64,000 nucleotides of DNA from Ustilago trichophora (GCA_900323505.1 OOIN01000040.1:62001-126000), one strand, 5' to 3'; positions 54,003-62,986 are shown, counted from the stretch's first letter. Notes: generated by a model from the letters alone, not told the origin. Made by a program: numbers and translations.

Positions 54003-56978
54003 TCATACATCCTTAGGAGATTCATCATCACGATCAGCAGCAACGATATCGGCCGCTTCATGAGCTTCTTCATCCGCATGTGGGTCCAACTCTGCCACCG
54101 CACTTGGCTCGGTCTTGGGTGCACTATCCTTAGTACTACTGCTTGCTGGTTTGACCACTTCTGCCGTGCCTTCCAGCATGACCTGTTCTATCTGTTGCTG
54201 ATCCAAACCTGCCGGATCTGCAGCTTTCCCGGCTGCCACAGGATCCACCTTGACTTGCTCCTCTTCAACATCATGTCCAAGTCCAATTTTATCCTTGACC
54301 GCCTCAACCTCGTGTACCAATCCATCTTTGAAATGCTGATACGCTTCAGCTGCCGAGCTCTGCATAGCTCTGAGAGGAACTTGATCGAAAGCGTGTCTTC
54401 CAGGCTCGGCCGCACCTGCGCCTGCTCCACTGTCCTGCGTCGTATTACCAACCCCATGCCCAGCGATAGGATGGGCCTTGTTCTTGCCACCCTCGGCCCA
54501 TTCCAACGTCTGCACCGCCGGCGGGAAATTCTTAAACTCAACCAAATCCCTCGGGAACTCGGCACAGTTGAAATCCCACCCTTTCCTCCACCTCGCCTTC
54601 TGACATCCCTGCAACGTCCACTCGCCACCATACGTGATCGGCGTATATCTCACAAACCCAGCAATCACCATCACCGTGATCACCAACCCCACCCCCAACC
54701 TAAATCTCGGCCTCAATGTCGAAGTGGCAAAGTCAAACACCACCGCCAGGATCAAGATCGAAAAGTACAACGCCGGCAGATAATGATGCAAGAACAGCTG
54801 TCGGTTCATCAAGAAAAACGGCAGATAGTGCAACCCCCAACCCAATGCCAAAAATCCACACGTCTGATCGTAAAATCGCACCCGACTATCTTTCAGATCG
54901 CCATATCCGCGTTGCGCCCGCAACATCAGCATGCTTCGTGCCGAAAGGTAGGCAAGAATCGAGACAAACGCCCCCCACCATACAATCGGATTGCCAATGA
55001 GATAAATCTGCCGATGGTCTTTTGTCCAAAAGTTGATGCCCCTCTTCAACATTGGCCACGTCTGGGGTCGGGAATCGTAGGCGTGTCGCTCGGTGAGACC
55101 GGCATTGGTCTCCCACATTACTTTTTGAAGTTCCCAGAATCGATCGAGGAAGCTAGGTCGACGATAGTTGACCATGTCGATGCTACGTGGTTTGGAGTCT
55201 AGGGCCGAGGGTGAAGAGAGAAGAGGATGAGTGTTGGTCTCAACGTACCAGAGAGAGTTGGGCATGGTTGGATTCTTGTTACAGGTGACTTCTTGCTGGC
55301 CGAAACCCCAATCTGGCAAAGTGATTTTGTGCGAAAAGAGGTAGCATCCGGTGAGAGTGTGTCGCAATCTAAAATGGGTCCTTAGGGAACGGACGCGGGT
55401 GGACGAGGCGCGATCGGACTTGTCACCAGCCACGATCTCTAGGTGGAAGTTGTCGTTTGCATCACCACCAAAGCCTTGAAATCCATAGGCGGTGACTTCG
55501 TTCTGATAGTCGCTCTCGGTAACGGGCGGTCGGTTGGTGTCGTGACTGTGCAGCCGCTTGTCGGTGGTCCTGTGGATGAGGCGGATTTCCATTCCGTGGG
55601 TGAGATAGCGGATGGGCTCCTGGTGGAAGCGTGTAATCTCGTCTTGGGGTCGGAGAGGGTGACCCTTGTCATCGAGTTTGGGTGCCGGATCCTCGGGACC
55701 GGGAGCTTTGACGATGATCCAGTCGTTGTTCTCATCGGAATGCGGATATAGGGTGATCTGCTGCTGTTGACTTCCGGCGGGGTAGACGGCAGTGTGCGAG
55801 TGAAGGTATCCACCTTGGGTGTTGAGGTGCTTGATGGTGACAGTGGATCCGAGGGCGACGTCTGCGTAGGTGTCGGACATGTAGTGTCCGTGAAGAGTAT
55901 GCTGGAAACTGCTGCTCATAAATGGATCTCCCTCACCGCTGCGCCAAAGCAAACCGAGGTGAATGGCAAAGGTCAAGAGGTACACCAAGACAGGCAAACC
56001 AATCAGGCAGACCGCCCTGGCGCAAAAGTGACGCGCAACAATGCGCACCGGCTGTCGAACATCGCCCAGATGCTCCCACAATTGAGCAACGACCGAGACA
56101 CCAATAGTAGCGATCGTAAACAGTCCTACCCATTTTGAACTGGCTACGGCGCCCAAACTGAGACCCGTGAGCGAAAGCAGCGCCCACCATCGAGGCGAAA
56201 AAGGCGCGCGCTTCTCTTGGTTACAGAACGAGACCCAAAAGTAGACGGTTAAGGCTGTGAAAAAGACCAAGATGGAATCGAGGAGGATGAGACGACTCTG
56301 TGTAGTCAGAGCGTTGTCGAAGAGCACAAAGATGGCGCCAAGTGTTGCGGTGGAAGCTCTGAGGGAGAGGCCACGAAGGGTGAGGTATGCGAGCGGGACG
56401 GTAGCGACACCGAGAAGCGCATTGAGGCCTCGCATCATGAGGTAGGGGACAGGTGTATCGTTGCCATGGAGATACTCGCGGCCGATGTCCTTAAAATCAA
56501 AGTCGCCGTTAAACCCCCCGAGCCAAGCGGCAAATGTAATGAAAAGCTTGGCGAGCGGAGGATGGACATCCATAAAGAATCGACCGTGAATGTACTTGCT
56601 AGCAAAGCCGCCAAAGTGGACCTCGTCAAAGACGACACTGGACGGTTGGCCTAGCTTGTGCATTCTCACAAAAAGCGCGACCACGATGAGCGCAGCAATC
56701 ACGCGGTACTCTTTGCTGGAAACGAGATTGGTAGCAGCAGCAGAGGAACCGGGTTGAGAGCCGATACCGAGACCGAGACCTGTAGCGTGTGTGGTTGTAG
56801 GGTGTGAATAAAGCTTTGCAGTCTTAGCACGAATGGCATCGCTACTGTTGCTCTTGTTGACGGCAGTGTTGAGGTCGGTACGGCTGTTGTAGAGAGAAGG
56901 CTTTTGAGATGATGACAACGCAGAGTCTTGATGTTGCCTAGAGCGCATAGTGCTGGCTGTCTGGCCCAGCGACGCCAT
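54003..56978 (-). CDS. PMT1: Protein O-mannosyltransferase, PMT1 family
   Basis: A 991-residue ER membrane enzyme that transfers mannose from dolichyl-phosphate-mannose to Ser/Thr of secretory proteins, probably as a dimer with a PMT2-family partner. The luminal catalytic signature is VVFDEVHFGGFASKYIHG (Asp-Glu pair at 118-119) followed by FFMDVHPPLAKLFITFAAWL and FDFKDIGREYL; GGFASKYI and DVHPPLAKL separate it from PMT2 and PMT4 types. Several transmembrane spans follow in the N-terminal third, then a MIR region (about 360-600: HGHYMSDTYADVALGSTVTI, GGYLHSHTAVYPAG, HFRLRHTLTGCYLFSHKITL) and more spans in the C-terminal third (LGWGLHYLPFFLMNRQLFLH, ALYFSILILAVVFDF). Oddity: a long hydrophilic cytosolic-type tail (about 860-991, acidic and Ala-rich) and a Ser-rich N-terminal extension. 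The start is the first ATG of the frame. Its upstream region was invaded by a retrotransposon. Confidence 0.94.
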   Translation of the reverse strand: MASLGQTASTMRSRQHQDSALSSSQKPSLYNSRTDLNTAVNKSNSSDAIRAKTAKLYSHPTTTHATGLGLGIGSQPGSSAAATNLVSSKEYRVIAALIVVALFVRMHKLGQPSSVVFDEVHFGGFASKYIHGRFFMDVHPPLAKLFITFAAWLGGFNGDFDFKDIGREYLHGNDTPVPYLMMRGLNALLGVATVPLAYLTLRGLSLRASTATLGAIFVLFDNALTTQSRLILLDSILVFFTALTVYFWVSFCNQEKRAPFSPRWWALLSLTGLSLGAVASSKWVGLFTIATIGVSVVAQLWEHLGDVRQPVRIVARHFCARAVCLIGLPVLVYLLTFAIHLGLLWRSGEGDPFMSSSFQHTLHGHYMSDTYADVALGSTVTIKHLNTQGGYLHSHTAVYPAGSQQQQITLYPHSDENNDWIIVKAPGPEDPAPKLDDKGHPLRPQDEITRFHQEPIRYLTHGMEIRLIHRTTDKRLHSHDTNRPPVTESDYQNEVTAYGFQGFGGDANDNFHLEIVAGDKSDRASSTRVRSLRTHFRLRHTLTGCYLFSHKITLPDWGFGQQEVTCNKNPTMPNSLWYVETNTHPLLSSPSALDSKPRSIDMVNYRRPSFLDRFWELQKVMWETNAGLTERHAYDSRPQTWPMLKRGINFWTKDHRQIYLIGNPIVWWGAFVSILAYLSARSMLMLRAQRGYGDLKDSRVRFYDQTCGFLALGWGLHYLPFFLMNRQLFLHHYLPALYFSILILAVVFDFATSTLRPRFRLGVGLVITVMVIAGFVRYTPITYGGEWTLQGCQKARWRKGWDFNCAEFPRDLVEFKNFPPAVQTLEWAEGGKNKAHPIAGHGVGNTTQDSGAGAGAAEPGRHAFDQVPLRAMQSSAAEAYQHFKDGLVHEVEAVKDKIGLGHDVEEEQVKVDPVAAGKAADPAGLDQQQIEQVMLEGTAEVVKPASSSTKDSAPKTEPSAVAELDPHADEEAHEAADIVAADRDDESPKDV

Positions 56979-57307
56979 TTTGGGAGAATAGCAGCTCGCG
57001 ACGATCGAGTCGAGTATCGAGCTTTTGGGAAAACGGGGCTAGTGGTGGTGGTGGTGGTGGTGCCGATTCAGATCGTGACGATCCTGCGTCTTGATCAGTG
57101 AAGAAGGGCTTCCCGACACGATTTGTTGAAAGCGTGGGAATATCGAGGATGGTGTGAGTCAACAAGCAACAGAGCGACTCGGGAAATCGATTTCGAGCCA
57201 AGAAGCAGTGTTGGTTGGCTCGTGCCGAGCTGAGAAGAAGAAATCCAACACCGCACCGCCTCAGCATCGTGCTGGCCAACGGTGTGCACATGGCCGAATT
57301 TTTGTGA
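56979..57307. promoter_or_regulatory. PMT1 upstream region up to the transposon
   Basis: 329 bp between the PMT1 start and the retrotransposon end. This must hold the core PMT1 promoter. A CACCAC/GGTGGT-type repeat lies near 57043-57060. Confidence 0.45.
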
Positions 57308-57416
57308 ATCCCAGCGAGGCTTGACTCAACTCAATCTGACACGGCCGAAATAATATTGGGGTAATCATAGGTTGCGGGGGTCGAGGCATCTCGAGCTCGG
57401 CGGCTCCCAGCCCGCC
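57308..57416 (-). repeat. Split direct repeat B2 (outer copy)
   Basis: 109 bp, starting ATCCCAGCGAGG on the plus strand. Same orientation as B1 at 57629-57737 with one C/T difference. This is the 3' end of the retrotransposon. Confidence 0.88.
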
Positions 57417-57503
57417 GTAAGGGGCCAGGTTAGCTCGCGAGGGTTTACATGAGCGGGGTGCAGGCAACAAGAAGGGCGGCAGAGCCGTGGGACGGTGGGT
57501 GGG

Positions 57504-57628
57504 TGGAAACGAGAGCTGCTGCGGAGCAGGCAGCGAGAAGGATGGTGTAGGACGGGAAGAGAGAAAGCTGAGTTGAGAGCGGAGTCAAAGCCAGCTCAGA
57601 TGCGCACGCAACGAAAGTCACGTGCTGC
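57504..57628 (-). repeat. Split direct repeat A2 (inner copy)
   Basis: 125 bp, with one G/A difference from A1 at 62096-62220. It abuts B1 directly; this A2-B1 junction would be the recombination site in a circular intermediate. Confidence 0.88.
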
Positions 57629-57737
57629 ATCCCAGCGAGGCTTGACTCAACTCAATCTGACACGGCCGAAATAATATTGGGGTAATCATAGGTTGTGGGG
57701 GTCGAGGCATCTCGAGCTCGGCGGCTCCCAGCCCGCC
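57629..57737 (-). repeat. Split direct repeat B1 (inner copy)
   Basis: 109 bp copy of B2 (57308-57416). Lies just downstream, in coding sense, of the tyrosine recombinase ORF. Confidence 0.88.
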
Positions 57738-57805
57738 AATCGGTGGTTGAGGCGCCAGCGCAGCTGACTGCGGTCTCAACCAGGGGTGGGGCCAAGGGAA
57801 CCGAA

Positions 57806-58852
57806 TTATGCCGAGCCTGGGTCCCGCCAGGCCGGGCTGGGTGGGACCAGGGGGCCGTCACAGACGGCAAACAGGGACGTGGCAACGAGAGTGCGACGCT
57901 CGTGAGCGGAGCGCTCGATGTACCTGCGATAGCAGTCTGAGCTCCAGCGCCCCATGGACTGGATGTCCGAGGTCGAGGCCCCGTGTTGGGACGCCCAGGT
58001 GGCAGCACCGCGGCGGAAGGAATGGCCGGCATACTGCAACGCCTGCAAGCCGCTTGCCTGCACGGCTCGACGGAGGACGCCAACGAAAACGGAGCAAGAG
58101 AGAGGCTCGGTGCCATGCGGCCCAAGGCCAAAGAGGGGTGACAAGGCAGGGCGGCCCGCTGTGAGGGCACGCAGCCTGTGGACAGGGCACTCGACACCGC
58201 CAACTTTGGGCGCAACGACCCGGACGCCTTGCCGGAAGGGGTCTGTCTTCGAAGAGGGCAAGGTGATGATGACGTGGTCGCTGGCCCACGTGACGGAGGC
58301 GACGGACAGGACGGTGGCGCGATCCGTGCTGGAGTCCCAGACAAGTTCGCCAGAGCGGAGGAAACAAGCAAAGGCGAGTGCAAAGGAGGCTTGGAGGACG
58401 AGGCGGTCGCGAGGAAGGAGGTCGAGCATGGACTCGACGGCAATGAGGATCCGGCAGAGGAGCGGCAGCGTGATGGGTAGCTTGGCGCCCGTTCCTCCAA
58501 TGCCGTGAAGGCGCTTGAACCCTCGAAGGGCGCGCTCAAGGCGTCCGCAGGAGAAGCCAGAGGTGTCGAGGCCAAGGTCGACATGGTAAGAGCGAAGGGC
58601 GCCAAGCTCGTGCTTGGCAGAGTGGAAGGGGCGACCCGAGGCGGACATGTGGGCCAGCCATTCCAAGAGCTGGTGACCGGAGGCAGGGAAACAGACGGTG
58701 CCAAAACCGTAATGCCGGAGGCAGAAGGCTCGGAAATGGGAGGGTGCGCCGCTCGAACGTCGCCTGGTGCTGAGGGCAAGGCCGTGCCAGAGGAGGGACG
58801 CGGCGTGGTCGGAGACACCGAGGCTGGAGGCAAGACCAGGGGGTTGGGACAA
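57806..58852 (-). CDS. Retrotransposon tyrosine recombinase (ORF3)
   Basis: About 348 residues of a tyrosine recombinase that would insert the element's circular DNA. Catalytic set is complete: Arg in FLRSGEL (about 166), Lys in LPSSKTDPF (about 202), His and Arg in GHSFRRGAATWA (about 277 and 280), Trp in MGRWSSDCYRRYI (about 303) and the nucleophile Tyr at the end of that motif (about 311). The N-terminal part is a typical core-binding helical domain. The frame begins after a stop near 58950 and has no ATG at its start, so translation likely depends on readthrough, frameshift or reinitiation from ORF2, which it overlaps. The active site suggests it could still be functional. Confidence 0.85.
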   Translation of the reverse strand: MSQPPGLASSLGVSDHAASLLWHGLALSTRRRSSGAPSHFRAFCLRHYGFGTVCFPASGHQLLEWLAHMSASGRPFHSAKHELGALRSYHVDLGLDTSGFSCGRLERALRGFKRLHGIGGTGAKLPITLPLLCRILIAVESMLDLLPRDRLVLQASFALAFACFLRSGELVWDSSTDRATVLSVASVTWASDHVIITLPSSKTDPFRQGVRVVAPKVGGVECPVHRLRALTAGRPALSPLFGLGPHGTEPLSCSVFVGVLRRAVQASGLQALQYAGHSFRRGAATWASQHGASTSDIQSMGRWSSDCYRRYIERSAHERRTLVATSLFAVCDGPLVPPSPAWRDPGSA

Positions 58853-60770
58853 GACTGTGCGGGTGCCGGCAGGAAGGATAGCGCGGTGTGGGCCTGCGGA
58901 AACTGCTGCTGAATGCGAGAGAACTGGCGGCGGGAGAGGAGGTCAGCAAGGACGCCAAGGTCAAGTTGTGGGTAAAGCAGAAGCCAAAAATCTCGCGGAG
59001 GAGGCGCTGAGTGAGAGGGTCGCGAGAGCGACCAGAGCGGAGGCTGTGCTCGACATTCTCGTTATCCACATGGACAACAACAAGGGAGGAGGCGGGAAGG
59101 AGGTGAACGAAACGGCGGAGTGCTTCGAGGACGGCCAGGGCCTCGAGGAAACGGATGTTCTTACGGCGATGCCGCTTGGGAACCTGCCTGGCGAACACTG
59201 CAGAGGGGGAGCTCGCATCGCCTACAAACCCGCCGTAGCCTTTGGGGCAAGCATCGGTCCAGATGTGGGTGGCAAGGAGGGGAGAGGGAGCAAGCACACT
59301 TGTACCAGACCAGGACTGGAGGATCTGGCACCACCAGGAGAGCTCGGCGCGGACAGGTTGGGAGAGGCAGCGCCGCCCCTGGCTGCTGCGCCGAGTAGCG
59401 TCGTAGAGGCGGCGGAGGAAGGCTCGTCCGCACGGGAAAACCTGGGAGACAAACTGCAAGAGCCCAGCAATACGCTGCATGTCAAGGAGGTCGGCGGACC
59501 GGCGTTGCAACAGTCCTTGGCACTGCAACAGGATGCGAGCGCGGCGAATGTCGGAGATGCCGACCGTCTGGGCGACCGAGTCGATCTTGACGCCCAAGAT
59601 CTCGAGCTTGGTGACGCCGCCAAAGGTCTTCTTGGGTGAGAGGCGGAGGCCGAGAGTGTTGGTGGCCAAAGCCAAGGTGTGGATGGGGAGGAGGGCAAAT
59701 TCGGCGGCGGAGGCAGGGACAGCGCCAAACGTGTCATCGAGGTAGTGGTTGACGGGCCAGCCGGTAGGGAGGCAGGCTGCGACAAGCCAATGCAAGAACT
59801 CAGCGACCAGGTTGAAGAGCCAGGGGGAGCTACTGCCACCGAAGGTGAGAGCGTTCTCCCGGTAGCGGACGCCCTCGTAGCTGAAACCCAAGAGGTGTGC
59901 ATCAGGCTCGGCAGTGACTACGTGGCGGAAGGCATCTTCGAGGTCGCCTTTCCAGAGTAGACATCCCGGATGCTGGCTGACGAAGGTGAGCAGGTCGCCA
60001 AGGCCTTTGTAGCGGATCTGGATGAACCCGGGCTGGATGCCAGAGTTGACGGAAGGGAGCACGTCTGGCAGCGGGCGGCGAGGGTGAGAAAGGTGGTGGA
60101 TGGTGCGAAGCTTGGTTGAGCGGGGTTTGGGTACAACGCCGATTGGGGACTCGACCAAGGCAGTTCCGGGGGCCATGATGGACAGGCGGCCCTCGGCCAG
60201 GCGGGCGTCAATCTCCATGCGTAGATGAGAGTGACCGGCGGGAGGGATTGGCAGGTTGGCGCAGTGGCGGTCAGCACCTCGAAGAGGGCCATCATAGCCG
60301 AGGAGGCAGCCGTGCTGGACCATGCCGAGCAGCTGACGGCGGAAAACGGGGTCGGGGTAGAGGTGGAGGAGCGTGGACCACGCCTGAGAACGCTCCTGCA
60401 TGGAGCCTTGGCGGGCAGGGTTGGTGGTCGGATCGAAGACGTCTGCGACAAAGGATGTGTTGGGGCGTGGACCTGGGTCACGCAACCAAGCGGCGAGGAG
60501 GAGAGAGAGGCACCGGTCAGCTGACGGAACGTCCAAAGCTGCCGGGACCGAGTCGAGAGGCCGTGCCGAGCCCTGCAGCGGAGGGGTTCTGGAAGAGGTT
60601 GACCCCACAGGGTCAGGAGAGAGCCGTGCCAAGCCCTGCAGCGGAGGGGGTCTAGGTGCCAGCGAGCCAGGCTGGCCATCGAGGTGCCGTGCCGAGCCCT
60701 GCAGCGGAGGGGTTCTTGAGCCACGTTCGCGGCGGGGAAATGCAGGGAGGTCTAAAGAAGGACTCACCAT
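58536..60770 (-). CDS. Retrotransposon reverse transcriptase / RNase H (ORF2)
   Basis: 744 codons, starting 4 nt past the ORF1 stop. Residues 19-81 are three 21-residue repeats (RTPPLQGSAR type). The RT domain (about 195-420) shows LVESPIGVVPKP, LWKGDLEDAFRHVV (motif A, Asp 276 and 279 region), ALTFGGSSSPWLFNLV (motif B), NHYLDDTFG (YLDD, motif C) and RLSPKKTFGG. RNase H follows (about 500-600): HIWTDACPKGYGG, RFLEALAVLEAL and VVHVDNENV supply Asp, Glu and Asp. The expected C-terminal RNase H block (ADLLSRRQF) is present in the DNA at 58921-58950 but in another frame, implying a small deletion or frameshift. The ORF tail (about 610-744) is out-of-frame reading of the recombinase region and should not be taken as protein sequence with function. 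Confidence 0.85.
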   Translation of the reverse strand: MVSPSLDLPAFPRRERGSRTPPLQGSARHLDGQPGSLAPRPPPLQGLARLSPDPVGSTSSRTPPLQGSARPLDSVPAALDVPSADRCLSLLLAAWLRDPGPRPNTSFVADVFDPTTNPARQGSMQERSQAWSTLLHLYPDPVFRRQLLGMVQHGCLLGYDGPLRGADRHCANLPIPPAGHSHLRMEIDARLAEGRLSIMAPGTALVESPIGVVPKPRSTKLRTIHHLSHPRRPLPDVLPSVNSGIQPGFIQIRYKGLGDLLTFVSQHPGCLLWKGDLEDAFRHVVTAEPDAHLLGFSYEGVRYRENALTFGGSSSPWLFNLVAEFLHWLVAACLPTGWPVNHYLDDTFGAVPASAAEFALLPIHTLALATNTLGLRLSPKKTFGGVTKLEILGVKIDSVAQTVGISDIRRARILLQCQGLLQRRSADLLDMQRIAGLLQFVSQVFPCGRAFLRRLYDATRRSSQGRRCLSQPVRAELSWWCQILQSWSGTSVLAPSPLLATHIWTDACPKGYGGFVGDASSPSAVFARQVPKRHRRKNIRFLEALAVLEALRRFVHLLPASSLVVVHVDNENVEHSLRSGRSRDPLTQRLLREIFGFCFTHNLTLASLLTSSPAASSLAFSSSFRRPTPRYPSCRHPHSLVPTPWSCLQPRCLRPRRVPPLARPCPQHQATFERRTLPFPSLLPPALRFWHRLFPCLRSPALGMAGPHVRLGSPLPLCQARAWRPSLLPCRPWPRHLWLLLRTP
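60561..60716 (-). repeat. Tandem 63-bp repeat in ORF2
   Basis: A 30-bp core, CCGTGCCGAGCCCTGCAGCG then GAGGGGTTCT, recurs at 60561, 60624 and 60687, an exact 63-bp period that encodes three 21-residue repeats at the start of ORF2. Copy 2 has two or three differences. Confidence 0.85.
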
Positions 60771-60774
60771 GCTG

Positions 60775-62058
60775 CTAGGCTTGGGTGGCCTTCGTGTCGG
60801 CAGTTTGCTTGAATCTTGGACAGTCGCGGACGGGGTGGCGCTCGGAGCAAGCGGTGCACTCGTGGCGGCGCCAGCAGTTGTCTCCCTCGGGACAGCCGCC
60901 GCCGTTGAAGCGGAAACAGACTTTGGCGCTCTTCTGACGCTTGGAAGGAGGGCCCTGCGGCTGTTGCTGCTGTTGTTGCTGCTGCTGCTGAGTCAGGCGA
61001 TTGGACGGAGGCTGCTGGATGGTCTTCTTTGGCTGACGGAAGGAGGCAGCGGTGCTGAGGTGCTGGTTCCACGCGTTCTGGTCTTGTTGGGCCCAGACAG
61101 CGGCTGAGGCGTGGCCGAAGCGTCGACGGCAGGTGGTGAGGATGTAGAGGGCGACGGATGACCAGGTGTGGGTGCGGTCGGTCTCGATGATGTGGATGAG
61201 GAAAGCGCCAAGGCCGGCACCCAGGTTGGGATCGTTGGTGGCGCAGGAGCGGAGGTGCGTGTACACCGTCCAGGCCTCTGCGAAACAGCGGACGTCGGGC
61301 ATGAGCCTGAGGAAAGAGCGGGTGGAGGAGGAAGACCCAGAGGAGGGGGCTGCGCGAATGAGGACGCCGTTGACAAAGACAGCGTGGTCGTCCTCGCTGT
61401 CAACGGGCAGAGAGTCGGGGTTGCGTAGCTTGCCCAGGTCTTGAGGCGCTAAGGAGTCGTCGAGGACCTGCTGGACGACCTCTCGAGAGAGCCAGGAGAA
61501 GATGCGATCGGTGTCAGACTCACCTGGTGAAGGCCCGCCGAGGTGGTGACTGCCGGTAGCCGAGGTGGGGTCGCCGGGTGCTGGCAGGGACGGCGCAGCC
61601 GGGGCTCGTTGAGGCGTGGATGGGAGGGGGGCTGTAGGTGGCTGGGGGCGAGAGGAGGCCAACAGCTGCTGGAGGGCGTTGGAGATGCCCGAAAGAGATG
61701 ATCCTTGGTCGTCCAGTTGCTGCTGGAGGCGAAGGAAGGCTGGAGAGGCTTCGGTAAGGTATGGCAGGGGCTGCAGCGGAACGGCCAGCGGTGAGGCGCC
61801 GGCGAGGGTCGTGGAGGGAGCGGGTGGAGCCGAGGGTTCGAGAGCGTGGGTGGTGGAGGCCGAGGCGGCTACGACGGGCGAGGTGATCGCCAGTGGGATT
61901 GGCAGCTGGACTGGGGAGAACGGTGAAGAGAGGCCTTCGGTGGGCACGTTGCGGCAGGAGGCGCAGTGTCGGCACGAGCGGTTAGCACGGCCTCGGAAAT
62001 GATCGATGGGAAAGGACTGTGAGCACTTGGTACAGGTACGGCGATCACTGACGGCCAT
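60775..62058 (-). CDS. Retrotransposon gag-like protein (ORF1)
   Basis: 427 residues, first ORF after repeat A1. The N-terminus has a zinc-ribbon-like set of Cys (TCTKCSQSFPIDHF and SCRHCASC). The middle is Pro/Ala-rich and a helical segment (about 250-330, including WSSVALYILTTCRRRFGHA) resembles a capsid-like region. The C-terminus has a CCCH finger (CFRFNGGGCPEGDNCWRRH) followed by a second Cys-rich knuckle (CTACSERHPVRDC). This composition suits a nucleic-acid-packaging gag-like protein of a YR retroelement. A Gln run (about 357-366) is present. The 4-nt gap to ORF2 suggests coupled translation. Confidence 0.75.
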   Translation of the reverse strand: MAVSDRRTCTKCSQSFPIDHFRGRANRSCRHCASCRNVPTEGLSSPFSPVQLPIPLAITSPVVAASASTTHALEPSAPPAPSTTLAGASPLAVPLQPLPYLTEASPAFLRLQQQLDDQGSSLSGISNALQQLLASSRPQPPTAPLPSTPQRAPAAPSLPAPGDPTSATGSHHLGGPSPGESDTDRIFSWLSREVVQQVLDDSLAPQDLGKLRNPDSLPVDSEDDHAVFVNGVLIRAAPSSGSSSSTRSFLRLMPDVRCFAEAWTVYTHLRSCATNDPNLGAGLGAFLIHIIETDRTHTWSSVALYILTTCRRRFGHASAAVWAQQDQNAWNQHLSTAASFRQPKKTIQQPPSNRLTQQQQQQQQQQPQGPPSKRQKSAKVCFRFNGGGCPEGDNCWRRHECTACSERHPVRDCPRFKQTADTKATQA

Positions 62059-62095
62059 GATCGGAGGGTCTTGAGGTATTGAGGAGGCTTGGAAA

Positions 62096-62220
62096 TGGAA
62101 ACGAGAGCTGCTGCAGAGCAGGCAGCGAGAAGGATGGTGTAGGACGGGAAGAGAGAAAGCTGAGTTGAGAGCGGAGTCAAAGCCAGCTCAGATGCGCACG
62201 CAACGAAAGTCACGTGCTGC
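62096..62220 (-). repeat. Split direct repeat A1 (outer copy)
   Basis: 125 bp, 124 identical to A2 at 57504-57628. This is the 5' end of the retrotransposon in coding sense and ends ...GTGCTGC before host DNA. Confidence 0.88.
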
Positions 62221-62986
62221 AAATGTGTTACATCGACATTGTTATTGTTTCCCCTTCCTCAAACTCTCTCGCAACAGTGCAGTATCATTCAGCTTCGGTG
62301 GCTTTGCCGAACGACGTCCCATCTCTCTCTCTCTCTGTGTGTGTGTGACTGGTTCCAGTCGTCAAGAGCAAGCGCCACAAAGATCCGGAAGCAGCCGAGT
62401 TGGGTGACCAAAGAAAGACGCTCATCGATGGATGGCTGTCAAATTTGGAGTGATTTTCTCACCAATGTTTGCACGATGAGCTCAAACTGTGACGATGATG
62501 GCTGCTCCATTGGCGAGATGGCGTTAGGATGGCCGACTGCTCGGCAACCGATGGTGACCAAGATAACCAACCAACCATGTGCAACACGCTGCTGGGATTT
62601 GATTTGGCGTCATTCGTGTCAGTTTGCTGTCCTCGGCTAAGTTGACACAGGGTGATGAGCCTGTGTCTTTGTGTCTGTGTCGGGCTTGAATTGCAATTTC
62701 GGTGTGTTTGTTTTGTTGCGTCGATTGAATGTGAAATGCACGGCACATGCAGCAGCAGCACTTTTTCATTTTGGTCACCGCCGCCTTCATCTCAAGTTCC
62801 ACCCCTTACCTCCTCTCCACATTCTATCGCTTTCCCCTAAGCCCGCCAACTCGGTCCGATTGAGCCTTGGCCACATCAAGCAGCTCGCTGTATCCATCTA
62901 TACATGGTGGACACGCGATTCCTCTAATCTAGAGACCCACCGCATCGCCCCTCATCCCTGCTTCAGTCTACAGCCATACACAAACC
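62221..62986. promoter_or_regulatory. Lipase upstream region right of the transposon
   Basis: 766 bp between the transposon and the lipase start, so it should contain the lipase promoter. It contains CT and GT dinucleotide runs (62321-62348) and a TGTGTCTGTGTC patch (about 62660-62684). No gene is seen. Confidence 0.45.

Larger units (their letters stand above)
57308..62220 (-). mobile_element. Ngaro/DIRS-type tyrosine-recombinase retrotransposon
   Basis: A 4,913-bp element read right to left. Order in coding sense: repeat A1, gag-like ORF1, RT/RNase H ORF2, tyrosine recombinase ORF3, repeat B1, repeat A2, an 87-bp spacer, repeat B2. This A1...B1-A2...B2 split direct repeat layout is that of Ngaro/PAT elements, not the inverted termini of DIRS1. 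No methyltransferase ORF is seen, which favours Ngaro over PAT. There is no obvious target-site duplication, as expected for recombinase-mediated insertion. A copies match 124/125 and B copies 108/109 by eye, so the insertion is fairly recent. It sits in the shared upstream region of PMT1 and the lipase. Confidence 0.9.

Noticed and set aside
57652..58833. 393-codon minus-strand ORF inside the retrotransposon
   Set aside because: Reads the recombinase region in a wrong frame (Pro/Ser-rich). Only its first part covers the displaced RNase H end.
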